From Gordionus sp. m RMFG-2023 (Eukaryota; Nematomorpha; Gordioida; Chordodea; Parachordodidae), in contig NC_088775.1 in assembly GCF_954871325.1 (NCBI RefSeq), positions 89,720,805-89,784,804 on the forward strand: DNA of 64,000 nt. Direction: 5' to 3'. Within the stretch, counting starts at the first letter, position 1. The number at the start of each line of letters is the position of its first letter. The translations under genes and the position numbers were made by a program. Below the pieces are notes generated by a model that was not told where the DNA came from, ran no database searches, and worked only from the letters and a program-made list of their open reading frames with translations. Positions 24,019 through 37,359 of the stretch are shown here, piece after piece.

Positions 24019-26200
24019 CCATCTTTATATTGCATATTATTAAGTTTTATTATTTTTTTATAACGGTAAAGTTGATATGGCTTTTTTTAAAATTGCTTTA
24101 ATATTACAAGTATTTTTTAAACAACTCATGGTTTCTGATATTTTTTTAAAAAAATTTTTTTATAAAAATTGATTGTTTATATATCGTAATTAAAAATCGT
24201 ATTTATAATTTAGGGCTCAGGAAATGTAACTAAATTAGATTACTGATTTAATAGATATTAAAATAAATAATCTTTTAAATTATTTATAATATTATTTTAA
24301 AATATATTATCCTCCTTGAATCATGGAGAATTTTTGGATTCATTTTTTTAAATAATATTTTTTATATGTAAAACTTATTATTTTATGTTTTTTTTATTTA
24401 AAAAAAATATACAATTCTGATGACATTATTCTATTTAAAATATTCGTATTGTTTATAATGAATTTTTCTTTAGATTTTAATCTAAGAGCAAAAACATAAG
24501 TAAATAGGAAGAGGGCAAAGGGATATATGACTTTATCAATTTTGTTTTAAATTTTTTTTCTCAGGAATTCAAGAAAGTTTATTTAAGATATCCTGTTATA
24601 TAATATTGTATATTTAAAGTGGTATCATAAATTTTTCAACCAAAAGCTAATTACAAAAAAGTTGAGGATTGGGAAATTTTTATCATTGTGAACAGGGGTT
24701 TCCCCTCACGAATTTTTTCCTTTATACTCAGAAGGGATAAAAGCTATTCTAGATGTGTCATCTATTTTTTTTATTTAAACTGAGAATATGATCGTTAAAA
24801 ATAGGTTATCTTCATAATACTATAGAATCGGTTTTAAGGATTATGATCTTGAAAACAAAGTAGGGATAAAAATAAGCATATGTAATGCGAAGTGGACCAA
24901 GTTTTCGCTAATTTATCCCACTTTCTAACTTTTTCGGAGGGGCTGACACCCTCCTCCCTCCTGCCAAAAATTCCAAAGCAGCTAAACCGTTGTTCGAAAG
25001 CATTTAAACCGTGTATGCAGAAATTAAATAAGCAAACCTTTTCTTACGGGACGTAATCTGTGAAAACACTGGGGTATGGTTATATATGTGTAGGAGTAGA
25101 ACAAATTGATGCTAACGTGCAAACTATAGAGAATGATAAAGAGGATTAAAAGAAAATGGGGACCAAAACATATTCTTAGGTGTCGGGAAAAGGGGGCATG
25201 TGGCGAGGGAATTTCGAAATTTATGACTATATGATGGCAACGAATATACGGCAGGGGCCGTCGTGGTTATGAATGAGAAATGAACTGTTATCTCAGAGTT
25301 AAATAACTAAGAGGGGATATGTAAAAATGAGAGAACTGAATCCATGTTGTTATTTAGGTGTTGGAATACGATAAATATCAGATCAGAATTTATTATGTTT
25401 AAAATTGAATTGATAAAACAAAAACACTCTAAAATCTTTAGAAGAAATAATTGTGCAAATATATTGAAGCCTTGAATTATTTACATGGTAAGGATGCCAT
25501 ATTAGAAATGAAATTATTTAGTAACTATAAAACAAGAATGAGAGTGATAATGATGGAAGCAAATATTCTTGAAATGACAGTAGTTTGTAATTATATCAAA
25601 TACTCGTAAACTAAAAATTTAACTAAAAAAAATTTTTCAAAGTAGAAAAATATTTTATAAAAAAGATATCTAATAATGATCACATACATTGTGGTATGAA
25701 TCATAAATTTTAATTTTTCAATTAAATATAATAGATGGCGTTAAAGATTTGAATGCAAAATGTTGCTTATATATTATCAAAAGGCATTTGATTTAGTAAA
25801 GTTTATTAAAATATTAACTATAATATTTTCTATAACAGTCAAATATGTTCTGTAAAAGTGGCATTTTACATAAAAAATTGCTACCAATTCTATGTAATAG
25901 AGCATTATTGACTATATGTCTAAAGTAATTTTTAATATAAAAGAACCTTTTTTAAAAAAATTTCTCATTGAAACGGTTGTATGAAACAACTTACATTATG
26001 TATTTAAAGTGGTGTTTTCACATTTATGTTTAATATTATTTTTTGACAAATGTTTCACTTAAGGCAAAAAGAAGATATATTTAGATTGTAATAATATATT
26101 AAAGGTTGCTTATTGTATAACGTGATTGGAAACAATTGATTTACGCGACAGATAAAGAATTATTTTTTATGATACGAGAAAACAGATAAATTAAGTCATT
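24019..26200. other. AT-rich spacer with a probable old retroelement trace
   Basis: 24019-24870 shows nothing. 24870-25400 is less AT-rich and has a zinc-knuckle-like GKRGHVAREFRN reading near 25180, suggesting a heavily decayed gag-type fossil. 25400-26200 shows nothing further. Confidence 0.35.
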
Positions 26201-26410
26201 TTATTTCATTCTTGATAAATACGTTTATATTTTCTCTTATATTTAAAATTCTCAAATTGAACGTTTTCCCTTGTTCAATATGGTGGTGGATAGGGGCACC
26301 AGCTTATTGGAAGCTGGTGTGGAGACTGAATTCAACCTTTGTGTGCTTGGTATGGGTCTGAAGTTGAAGAGACGTGTTAAAGAGACTGAGGTTCAGGGAC
26401 AATAAAAGTA
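26200..26410 (+). mobile_element. Truncated LTR-end fossil related to the 32576-37350 element
   Basis: ttttcccttgttcaatatggtggtggatagg at about 26263-26295 parallels the LTR end and leader of the Ty3/gypsy element at 32850-32885, and homology continues weakly for about 100 bases. A broken, older relative; only the junction region survives. Confidence 0.55.
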
Positions 26411-26414
26411 AAAG

Positions 26415-27672
26415 CAGCGGCGTTCTTTAGTTACATTGGCAAAAACATAACTAATTACAGTTACTAGTTACATTTTTACAAAAGTAACTAGTTATTAGTT
26501 ACAGTTATTTTCAAAAGTGTTACTATGCGCATTATTTATTTATTGAATACATTTATTTAATATAAAAAAAAATGAGGATAAACAAAGTATTATCAGTTAT
26601 TTAAAATAATATACAATTTATTTATATAAAAAAATATCGCAAAATAATTTACATCGAATATAAAAATATATATTTGCATTGGAAAAAAACATTTATTTTT
26701 CATAAAAATTAGAATCTAATAAATGTTTATTTGCTTTTAACAACAAATTAATTTCAAAGTTATTATCTGGGAGACGTGCTCGTTTATCTCCAAAAATGAG
26801 CTTACCTAGACTGAACAAGCGCTCTACGGGAGCACTTGATGTTAGAACAACATTATATTTAATAAATAGTAATTTTAACTTTGGAAAATCGTTATATAAA
26901 GAAAAAGTGTTGTTATTAGATTTGATAAAGTTTTCTATAAGTTCATTATCCAGAATATTTTGGCGCTTTAGGTCAAAAAATCCAACTACATCAAGTGATG
27001 TTGGTTTTGAGCATGATTCATTCGTCTGGGATTCACTTTGAGGTATTAATTTCCTCCTTTTTTATTTTTTTCCTTTCTTGCCTAATCCAAGGCCAGTCAG
27101 TTTTAAATAAAGGGTGAAGAATTGCAGCAATGATATTGTCATTATCATAAAGATTATTAAACCTATAACATAATATTATTGTTAGACTTGGTTCTTGTAA
27201 GTAATGATTAATAATTTAATATTAAAATCTAAAATAATCTGTCTTTGTTTTTCCTTATAAATTTTAAATTTTTTTTATTACATATGATATGAAGTGCTTG
27301 TTACCTAATGGATTGAAATAAATATAATATTAAAATTTATTAAATTACTTGAATTTGCTTACAAAATTATGAAGCCCAGCAGCAATGTAACAATTTAAGA
27401 AAAGAAAATCAATTTGAACGGGAAATTATTACAATCAGACATTTTCACAAAATTTTAAATTAATAAATTTAATTAAAAAAATAAATTTAATTTAAAATTA
27501 ATTTATCACAACATATTAAAAATAAAATTAATTATTTGAATATATCTTTAAAAGTAACTAGTTACTTTTGGCAGTTACATTTCAAAAAGTTACAATTTTA
27601 AAAATATAACTAGTTACAGTTTTTAGCCAAAATGTAACTAGTTACAGATAACTAGTTACCTTAACATCACTA
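26415..27672 (-). mobile_element. Internally deleted hAT transposon
   Basis: Both ends are rich in GTAACTAGTTAC sub-terminal repeats. The right end, read inward, is AGTGATGTTAAGGTAACTAG and the left end is AGCGGCGTTCTTTAGTTAC, which are diverged terminal repeats. The interior encodes only the C-terminal part of an hAT transposase on the - strand. No clear target duplication remains. AGTGATGTTAAGG-type ends are common in animal hAT elements. Confidence 0.8.
26693..27175 (-). pseudogene. hAT transposase C-terminal dimerisation domain, frameshifted
   Basis: One frame reads AAILHPLFKTDWPWIRQERK; a second, after a frameshift near 27040, carries the hallmark SSAPVERLFSLGKLIFGDKR then ARLPDNNFEINLLLKAN and stops at 26693. 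This is the hAT C-terminal dimerisation motif. The N-terminal BED finger and catalytic core are missing, so the element cannot be autonomous. Confidence 0.85.
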
Positions 27673-27988
27673 CTAATCATTGTTATTTAACTATTTTTTC
27701 CAAATATTTTCTTATAGATTTTTGATAATATATGTATCATACATACCTCGTAATACAAATTTTTAATTCTTGTTATGATATTTGATATAATTTCCCCAGT
27801 TTTTTGATCTTCCAAATATCTTCTTAATTTTTGATTATATATGTATCATACATACCTCGTTATAAATTTTTAATTCTTGTTATTATATTATTGTCAATAC
27901 TTATTTTTTTTTATATTTGAAGAAGAGGCATAATTAAGTTTAAAATGAATAATATAGTTTATTAATAATTTTTAACTCGGATAATTAA

Positions 27989-28554
27989 AGTGATCTGCAA
28001 GCCTGGCCTAAACCTGGCCCGAGAATACTTGAAATCGCTATTAATAGCTATATTAAGATATAAAATATATTAAAAAAAACCCGGGCCTGGTGGAAAAAAA
28101 AATTTAAGCTTCAACAGTTAATTGTAAATTCATAAAATTTATACATTGTGAGTGATATCGATATTTCATTTTCAACCCAGAATTTGACTGCGCAGCTGAC
28201 ATAGTGAATTTTATAATTTATATGTAATTTAATCTAAAAATTAAAATAGCATTCATATAAAGGAAAATTTAATTACGTCTTTATTAATTTTTTAAATAAT
28301 AAAATAAAATCTATATAAGCCTGGCCGGGCCCGAAATTTTTTGAAGAAAGTTTTGCCGGCCCGGACCGAATTAATTTAAATATAGGTAATTTTTATAATT
28401 ACTCACGTCTAATATTTTTATTTTACATATAAAAAAATTCAATATAAAATTGATAAATTTAGATATATTTTAAAAAAATTTCCAAGGCCCGACCCAATCC
28501 GGCCCGAATTTTTTTAAAGTCGGGCTTGGGCCGGGTTTATGTTTGCAGAACTCT
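27989..28554. mobile_element. GGCC-rich miniature hAT-like element
   Basis: Left end AGTGATCTGCAAGCCTGGCC...AAACCTGGCCC; right end read inward AGAGTTCTGCAAACATAAAC followed by CCGGCCC. Several cccgggcc blocks inside. 566 bp, no protein frame. The target duplication is unclear. Confidence 0.6.
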
Positions 28555-29170
28555 AATTGTGTATCCAGACATTAAAGATGAAAGAAATCGAATTTGCATT
28601 TCCATCATACAAAAAAGACATTTTTCTCTTAAAAAAAGTTAGATTAAATGTATGTGTAAATAAAACTATTTTATTTTCAAAAATTAGCAGCTTCAACCTA
28701 AAAAGCATCTAAAAGTTAAAAAAATATATATTTTAAGTACAAAATCATAACTACATATAATTTTTTAAATTGGCTATATAATTATTTTATTTATTCATTA
28801 TGAGCTTGGGTTGTTAGATATAATGATTTTTATAAATTTGCTCATTACTTGTTCAACCTCATTTATTATACATTTTTTTGGGATAGGTTTTAAATCGCTA
28901 AAAAATATGGGAAACTCGCTTATATCTCCTAGAAAATTTTTTAAGTAAATTTTAAATTAGTATTAATAGTAGCTAGGGAATAAACCACCTAAATTTAAGT
29001 GGAGTTATCAGAAAAATTAGTAAAAGTAGTGGAAATATTATCCAAATTACAAATTTGATTACCGGAATCAATCTGGGAATTTGGTTGATATTTCCTCTAT
29101 TCTAAACTTAAATTAAAAATTATTTCATACAAACTTCGTTAACTTTTATTAATTCGCTTTACTTAATTGT

Positions 29171-29340
29171 AGTGTTGTTAAACGGCTCGTTTTTAAGCCG
29201 ATTTTTAAAAACGGTTAAACTCAAAATTTCCTGGGGTTTGGGCTCCATGTAGTATCTTTTATTTATTAAATATTAAGATTTCATTCGGCACAATTTGATT
29301 TTCCGCGTGTAAACGAAGGTGACTTCTGATGCCGGCCCGT
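29171..29340. mobile_element. GTTGTTAAA-family fragment
   Basis: Starts AGTGTTGTTAAACGGCTCG, then ttttaagccgatttttaaaaacgg, the same end as at 7066. The distal end is not identified. Confidence 0.5.
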
Positions 29341-32300
29341 TTTAGAAAATCAGTATTAAAACTGGTTGTCTTTATTTTCAAAAAAAAACGTGATTAATTT
29401 TTTAAAGTTATTACAAAAAACTTTTTAAATGTGCATCTCTTCTAATGGTGATAACCTTAATTTTTCGTCAAAATTTCTTTTGACAATTTGATTCAATCTC
29501 TTTTTAAATACCTAAAGAATCTTCCCTATCTTTCCACGCATCAATTTTTCTTTCCTCACCAAAAGATGTTTTACCTTTGCACATCTTTAAACCTTGACCG
29601 CTTTTTTAAATATAATTTTCTCCTTATTTCCTTCGAATTAAAATATTGAATGATTATTACTATAAAATAAATATGTGTTGACAAAAAAATTATTGTTAAG
29701 AAATGTGGCATACATAAACCAGTAAAAAATTTATTTAAGAAATAAATATACATAATTTCCCATGTGATTGAGCTAATTTTTCAATGATTTATTGAGATAA
29801 TTTTTCAATGATTTAATCAATAAATTTGGTTTCGAATCCCATGTATTATTTTATGTAAAGGGTTAACCTATTCTATTTATTTTCTATATAGTGAGGGGAT
29901 ATAATAATTATAATCTATTAGGAAATACTCTATTTCTTCTTTATTTGAACTAAAAAATTATCCAAATGAATAATGCTTTTAAAAACAAGAATTTTATAAT
30001 AACATTTGAGCTATCGTCTTGTCTTGATGCAAGTTGAGGCATGCAATATTAAATTATTAAATCTCTGATTTGAACCGAGAAATTGATAAATTTATGAAAT
30101 TCATCAACATTTATAATTACTTTTCCGATTTTTTAGTATAAAGTTAATCTATATCATTTCATTTTTTAAAAATAGACTTATTGCCAAAAATACTAGTAAA
30201 AATTAGATTATTTGTTGTCACATTTCTAATGCAAAGAAATTATAGCGTTTCAATAAGATTTTTTAAAACCAATTTCATTAAAAAATGTCTCTTTATAAGC
30301 TATCGCTAACTTCCCTAAAATTCAATCAAGAACTATTGATAAAATTGTTAAATAAATATTATCAGAACCCCCACATATATCCAAAAATATATATATATAA
30401 ATTTGATAAAGGAGCATAAGATTATGTTTATATATAAATATATTAGTGGCACAATTCGTAAATATATTGAGCGTTAAATTACGTAACGAATTTGTTCATT
30501 TACCAGTATATTCAAGGATTTAATAGCAAAATTAAATGAAATGGACTATAATATCATATGTACAAGTGGAGTTAAATGAAGAAGATGGAATATTACAATA
30601 TGATTTGATAATAAATGTAATAAGTGTTTAATAAGCGTGTATGAAATCATTAAAAGTTACAATATGCACAAAAAAGCATACACTAATTTATTTTTGGCAT
30701 ATGAAAACATTTTAATTTTGTAATGTCAGTTGTACGAGAAGTATTAGCACAGGTTGAACAGGAAGATATCATTGATAGTTTGCACAAAGTTAATGAATCT
30801 TAATTCTTTTAAATCTTATTTATATATATTTACAATATGATCGGTGCCTGATTTTATAAGTACAGCAATTTTATTTTCTGTGCAATATTGTATAATTGCA
30901 ATAATTTTATCTGTAATTGATTTTATAATTCTTTTATATTTAACAAAATAATTTGTACTTATTTTCAAAAATAAGAATAAAAATCTTTATAAAAAAAAAT
31001 ATTATCAAAATTTTTTTTAATAAATAAGATTTTCTTTAAAAGAAATAATGGTGTGAAAAAGAAAAATTTTTTATAACTTTTTAAATAGCCCATAATTTAT
31101 TAGATTTAACTTTGGGAAAAAGAAACAAGAGGAGGGATTGATTATTTATTTTCTAATTTTAAAAAATAGATTGGTTATTTATTTTCTAAAATAATAATTT
31201 TAAAAAAATAATGTATTATTTTCCTTTAATCTTTTTTTTAAAATATAATTGTAGAATTTAGATTTTAATTTTAATGTTATAAGGGATATTCGATCATGAA
31301 AAAAGAAAGAATGTAAAATAAAATTATAAATAATTTTTGTATGCTATATTAATAATTACAATTTAAATTTCAATTATATTAAATCCGGAAGATGGCGTTT
31401 ATTATTTAAAAAATTTACTTTTATATAAAATATAATAATCTAGAATTTATATATCAGTTCACTAATAACATTAAAGGTTCATTTTAATAAACCGAATTAC
31501 CATAATAAACATGGTAGAGGGCTATGTATAATTGAAAACAAAGTAATTTGCTGATAAACATATGATATTCAAAAATACCAAGTGACTATTTCTTGATTTA
31601 TCTAACAGTACTATAGTAAATGTTTAATTTATATAATATAATCATATTTATATAAATATTTCATGAACACGATGGCATTCATTTATTTACCTATTTTTTT
31701 TACCTCATTTTATCGTAATTTTACAAGATTACAATCACAGCAAGCAAGTTATGTCTATTTCAACAAAATTATGTTAATTTTAATAGATTTTTTTCTAAAT
31801 TTCACATCTAATACACTTAATATAATTATTCAATCACAAATGGATCCACATTCAATATTCGAAAGCTTGCAAATAATAATCACCATCAGGTAACGTTAAA
31901 TTACTTTGGCAATAATATAAAAAGTGAGTATATATATCAGGCCCGATTCTAGGTTTATTCATTGGGGGTTGGCAGACAAAAAATTTTGAAGGGGAGGGGG
32001 AGGGGTTAAGAAATTTTTTAACACCATAAAAGGAATATTTGAATACGAACAATGATTATTTTGAAAAATGATACATATTAAAATTCAAAAAATATAATTA
32101 TGATCAAATATGTTTATAAAATTTGATGATGAGAATTAACTTATAGCTTAAAAGAAAAAAATTGATTTAATGATTTTACAAATATTATGTAAAAGTTTAA
32201 TTGTGGTTGTAACTTGTTAAGATTCAATTATATAATATATGTATGTAAGAAAATATTTATAACTATATTACAATTGTTATTATGATCAATGAAAACTAAT

Positions 32301-32570
32301 AAAAAAAATAAAGTGTTAACTATGTAATTTTGGTTGAGACTTGAGATGTATCTTTAAATGCAGAGAAGGGCCTGGATATATTAAATTCAATTAATAATCT
32401 TATTTCATTAATTAATTAAAAAGGCTTTGATGAAAACAATCGATGTGAAGCCATGCTCTTCCTTGCTAAGATTACAAAAAAATGCTTCAGTTAATTCAGC
32501 ATTAAATAAATTAAGCTCTATCTTTCTTATCGATACAAAGTCTTATTAAGGAAAGAGACATTTATTACAG
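29341..32570. other. AT-rich spacer, no convincing gene
   Basis: Two short + strand frames are noted without recognition: 30285-30419 (44 residues, starts MSLYKLSLTSLKFNQELLIK) and 30723-30803 (26 residues, MSVVREVLAQVEQEDIIDSL). A copy of the CGCAAGATGGCG dispersed motif lies at 31384-31410. A G-rich stretch at 31990-32010 belongs to an unclassified repeat. Confidence 0.3.
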
Positions 32571-32575
32571 CATAT

Positions 32576-32873
32576 TGTTGCATAATATATTATTTAATTT
32601 AATTGATATTACTTTTTACACTTAATAATATATTATAGTATTTTTTATATACGAAGCCTTTAGCCACAATTTATTCAATATAAATTTTATATTACGATAT
32701 ATATATTGAGATTTGGTTAAAACGTACATAATAAAATACTCACTTGTTTTTCTTATATTTTAATACAATTACTCAATTTATTCGATTACAATAAATTATT
32801 CTGGATTAATACTTTCAAATAAAGAAGATATATATTAAATTATTCTAAATCGAATTTTCCCCCTTGCTCAATA
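32576..32873 (+). repeat. 5' LTR of the Ty3/gypsy fossil
   Basis: Starts TGTTGCATAATATATT and ends CCCTTGCTCAATA, directly followed by TGGTGGAGGATAGG, a plausible primer-binding site that overlaps the first ATG of the gag-like region. Confidence 0.9.
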
Positions 32874-33504
32874 TGGTGGAGGATAGGAATGATGTAAAGA
32901 TCAAGGTATTGTTGAAAACGTTGGATCTGAAATTTCTTGCGGAGAACATTATAGATGAAGCTACAAAAAATATAAATTATTTGAAACATTGGATAAAGAT
33001 ATGGCTGTGAGTATCATGGATAACATTGATAATTTATCATATCAACAAATGAAAGATTGTACAAAAGATAGTCGAAAAGAACAAGATCACGCGTATTTTG
33101 GAGTTGTTCAATACAAAACCGGACAGACTTGAATCTTCCAGAGAGTATTTCGATAGACTGAAAGGGTATAGCTCGGGGCTCAATCCTGAATTTTTGTCGG
33201 TGCAATTAATTTTGAATTGTTGTAATGAAAAGCTAAAAACTAGGTTGATAAGAAGATAATACTACCGAGATTAATATTATAGAGGACATTGTTGTCAAAT
33301 TTCAATCGTTGGAAATTAATAATAATAAAACATATTTAGCGAAACATTCTTGGAGAAGAGGATAGAACCGATTGGCAAGGCTATTCGTCTTGGAAAGATA
33401 ATAAGCAGACTTTCAAGGCTAACAATAACAACAACAACTACAACAATAACAACAACAACAACAACAATTTCAAAAAACAAGAAATTATACAAACGCCATT
33501 TAAT

Positions 33505-36458
33505 TTGAGGCCAAGGAATAAGATAAATTTTATTAATGATTTTATGATTAATATGCAACTTAATAATCTTAATTTTTCTTTTTTGATAGATACGGGTTCT
33601 CCGGTGACATCCTTGCCCATTAAAGATTTTGAAAAATTGGAGAATTATGAAGAAATTGAGTTGGAAAATTGTTCTAAAAAATTATTCTCTTATGAGGGTT
33701 CTCCGATCACAGTCGTTGGTCTGGTCTCGAATATTAAGGTTAAATATTTGAATACAATTAAATATTTGAATTTTTATGTATTGGATGGGGAGGGACCACC
33801 TCTATGTGGTCAAGACTGGATTAAAAAATTTGATATAATCAAATTCAACGTTGATGTAAACACTATTATAAATAATGAGATAGGAGATAGAGTGAATTTT
33901 TTAACTTTTGACAATCCTTTCAAAGATATTGAGAAATTTTATAAAAAAAAATGATGTCATTCAATCGTTATTTACTAAAAAAGGGTATTTTGAAGAGAGT
34001 TGATTAAGAAATTTGACTGTGTTTATAATGATAGAATTGGAAAAGTCAAGAATTTGGAAATATACATTTTATTAAAAAATGACTTTAAGCCAAAATTTGT
34101 GAAGGCCAGGAGAGTGCCCTTCGGGTTAAAAGAAGAATTAGAAAACACTATAGAACAATGGCGACAGCAGGGAGTAATTAAGCCTGTCAGATTTTCACAA
34201 TGGGCCACTCCATTAGTGTTAGTTAAAAAAAAGATAATACGTTGAGATGTGCTGACTTTAGAGTTACTGTAAACCCACAATTAGAAAGGTTCGAATATCC
34301 GCTTCCAAGGATTAATGACATAATTGCTAAAGTAGGTAATGGAAAGTTTTTTTCAAAGATAGATTTCTCATCGGCGTATCTGCAGATTCCTGTATCTAAA
34401 GAACTTCCAAATTTTTGACCATCTCCACACATAAGGGTCTTTTTCAATTTCATAGACTACCTTTTGGGCTTACAGTATCAACTGCGTATTTCCAGAAGAC
34501 TATGGACGAAATATTTTCTGATATTAAGGGGGTCATTTATTATTTAGATGATTTATTAATTTTTGGTATAAGTTAGACCATTTTTATAAATTAAAAAGAG
34601 TGTTTGAAAGAATGTTGGAGTTTGGGGTGATTGGAAATATAAAAAAAAGTAAATTTTGCAAAGAAAGTATTAAGTATTTAGGTTATTTGATAAGTGACAA
34701 AAGTATTCAACCAATTAAAGAAAAGATTGATCCTATAAGTACCATGACGGAACCTAAAAGTAAGGAAGAATTGCATTCGTGGTTGGGTCTGATGAATTAT
34801 TATTCAAAGTTCATAGAAGGTTTTTCTAAATTGGCATCTAATTTATATGAATTGCTTAAAAAGGGTAATAATTTTTATTGGGGAATTAAGGAAAAAACTA
34901 TTTTCGATGATATTAGAGAAAGATTGTGCAATGCACCAATTCTTGCACATTATGACAGAAGTAAAAACTTATTTATTTCTACTGATGCTTCTAATAAAGG
35001 TATGGGTGCTGTTTTATTTCATGTTGAAGAGGATGATCTTGAAAGGCCTATTGAGTTTATGTCAAAAGCATGGACGGGTGCTGAGAAAAGATATTCGATT
35101 ATTGAGAAAGAAGGATTGTCGGTTGTTGTGGCTGTTAAGAAATGGAGGGAATATGTAGTAGGGAGGAATTTTAAATTTTTTACGGATCATAAACCTCTAG
35201 TTAATTTGTTTGGAACAGATCCGGTTAAACTTTACAATATGTCGCCAAGGCTACAGAAGTGGGCTTTTTGTTTAGCCGGGTTTGATTTCGACATTAATTA
35301 CAGGAGGGGTAAAGATCAATTTATTGCTGATGGTTTATCTAGGTTAATTAAGGAAGATGTTATTTGTTTTTTTAATATTGATAATGATTTAAGTGACCAG
35401 AGAATTTTGAATAATTTAGATATGATAAGAAGAGAGACTGTGGAAGATTTAGAACTTATCAAAGTTAAACAATTTATTTTAAATGAAGTGGGAGATTTCA
35501 CACAGATTAAAGTATATATGGAGCTAGGTAAGTTGTTGTTTATTAAAAATGATTGTATTTTTAAGGGAGAGCAGATTGTTATTCCCCAATCGCTAAGAAA
35601 AGAGATTCTAAATGTTCTTCATGAGGGACATATAGGTTTGTCTAGGATGATTGATATTATGGAAAGATATTTTTGGTGGCCCGGGGTTAAAAGAGACATC
35701 AAGGAAATGGTTTTTAGGTGTAATATGTGTATGGTAAATGCTCCAAAATTACCAAAGGTTAGAAATAATCATTGGGTAGATCCGAACATACCCTGGTATC
35801 GTGTTTTTATTGATTTTTTTGGACTCATTAAGAATTATTATGGATTAGTAATAATTGATGGGTACTCTCGATGGCTTGAGATTATCAAGGTTAAAAATAT
35901 TACTACTAATACCACTATCATGGATTAAATAATATTTTTTCTAGATTTGGTTACCCCGTAGAGTTGGTTTCTGATAATGGACCAGCTTTTAGGTCGTATG
36001 ATTTTAAAAATTTTCTATTAAAATAGGGTATAACACATATATTTACTCCTGCATACCATCCGTCTTCGAATGGTATGGCTGAAAGAGCGGTACGCTCAGC
36101 TAAGGATATGATTTATAAATTAGGTGGTTGGGATGATAGGTTATTGGAAGAGGTGTTATTGAATTATCGCAATACCACTCATTCGACAACCAAAGATTCA
36201 CCTGCGTTTAGATTATTCGGCAGGGAACTAAGATGGAAATGGAGTTTTTTGAAGGACAGTGACTGTGATTTGCGACCTAAAATTAAAAGAATAAAGTTCA
36301 GAGAATTAACAATTGGCAATTCTGTTTTTTTCAAAATGGGCTCCAATCACGAATGGCGTTTGGGGATTGTCATTGGGAGAATCAGTAATGTCATTTGGGA
36401 AATTAAGGTAGATGACAAGTTTCTATTTGCTCATATTGATCATATTAGAAATTATTAA
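33505..36458 (+). pseudogene. Protease-RT-RNase H-integrase region of the Ty3/gypsy fossil
   Basis: Recognisable blocks: LIDTGSPVTSLP (protease); RT palm and connection; RNase H with FISTDASNKGMGAVLF and FFTDHKPLVNLF; integrase zinc-binding HEGHIGLSRMIDIM...CNMC and core VFIDFFGLIK, SDNGPAF and NGMAERAVRSAKDMI. Broken overall. The longest intact stretch covers the RT end, RNase H and first half of integrase. Confidence 0.9.
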
Positions 36459-36589
36459 TAAGAATATATTCCATTATATCGTGACTTTTATATTGTTGGT
36501 TACAAATATTAACGCATCATACATATCTTTCCTAGTTGTGATAATTTTGATTAATAAGTTACATTGTTAAAATTGAAAATAATTCCCCT

Positions 36590-36810
36590 TACCAATTGTA
36601 ATTGTTTATTATATTCCAAAAAAAGGAAATAATGACAATGATTTCCCTTCCCAATTGTAATTGTTTATTATATTCCAAAAAAAGGAAATAATGACAATGA
36701 TTTTCCCTTCCCAATTGTAATTGTTTATTATATTCCAAAAAAAGGAAATAATGACAATGATTTCCCTTCCCAAAAAAGGAAATAATGACAATAATTTCCC
36801 CTTCCCAATT
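36590..36810. repeat. 60-bp tandem repeats before the 3' LTR
   Basis: About 3.5 copies of a unit built from aattgtaattgtttattata, ttccaaaaaaaggaaataat and gacaatgatttcccttccc. Lies between integrase and the 3' LTR; the ccaaaaaaaggaa purine-rich core may relate to polypurine-tract function. Confidence 0.85.
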
Positions 36811-37048
36811 GTAGTTCCTACTATCCCCATATATATATGATTTGTTTTATAATTACTTGTTAATCTTAATTATTTTTTTGATATCATTATTGTAACATTA
36901 AATTTTAACATTATTACGCGTGTAACATTATAAGATTTACCTCCCGCATGCCAAGCGAGCTTTTATTCCTTATATATTGTAGTTTCTTTCACCTTTCACT
37001 TTTTATTTCAATATTTTATGTATATATTTTTTTTTTGGATGGAGTGCA

Positions 37049-37350
37049 TGTTGCATAATATATTATTTAATTTAATTGATATTACTTTTTACACTTAATA
37101 ATATATTATTGTATTTTTTATATACGAAGCCTTTAGCCACAATTTATTCAATATAAATTTTATATTACGATATATATATATATTGAGATTTGGTTAAAAC
37201 GTACATAATAAAATAATCACTTGTTTTTCTTATATATTAATACAATTACTCAATTTATTCGATTACAATAAATTATTCTGGATTAATACTTTCAAATAAA
37301 GAAGATATATATTAAATTATTCTAAATCGAATTTTCCCCCTTGCTCAATA
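37049..37350 (+). repeat. 3' LTR of the Ty3/gypsy fossil
   Basis: Near-identical to 32576-32873; differs by about three bases and one short (TA)n expansion. Followed by the target duplication catat and a reverse-oriented copy of the CGCAAGATGGCG repeat motif. Confidence 0.9.
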
Positions 37351-37359
37351 CATATAAAA

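Larger units (their letters stand above)
32576..37350 (+). mobile_element. Ty3/gypsy LTR retrotransposon fossil, young
   Basis: 4,775-bp element with two LTRs (32576-32873 and 37049-37350) and a 5-bp target duplication catat (32571-32575, 37351-37355). Internal order: leader and gag-like region just after the 5' LTR with an Asn-rich linker at about 33425-33470, aspartic protease (about 33535-33800, DTG), reverse transcriptase (about 34000-34600), RNase H (about 34900-35340), integrase (about 35500-36460). PR-RT-RH-IN order defines Ty3/gypsy. The LTRs differ at only about three bases and one short indel, so insertion is recent. The coding region is broken, with roughly five interruptions, so this copy appears inactive. 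Confidence 0.92.

Noticed and set aside
26796-27041. + strand ORF of 81 codons
   Set aside because: Antisense shadow of the hAT transposase C-terminus.
30285-30803. Elongin-C-like exons (short stretches resembling SGTI.. and a helical C-terminus)
   Set aside because: Similarity is limited to a few residues in frames broken by stops, with no consistent splice junctions.
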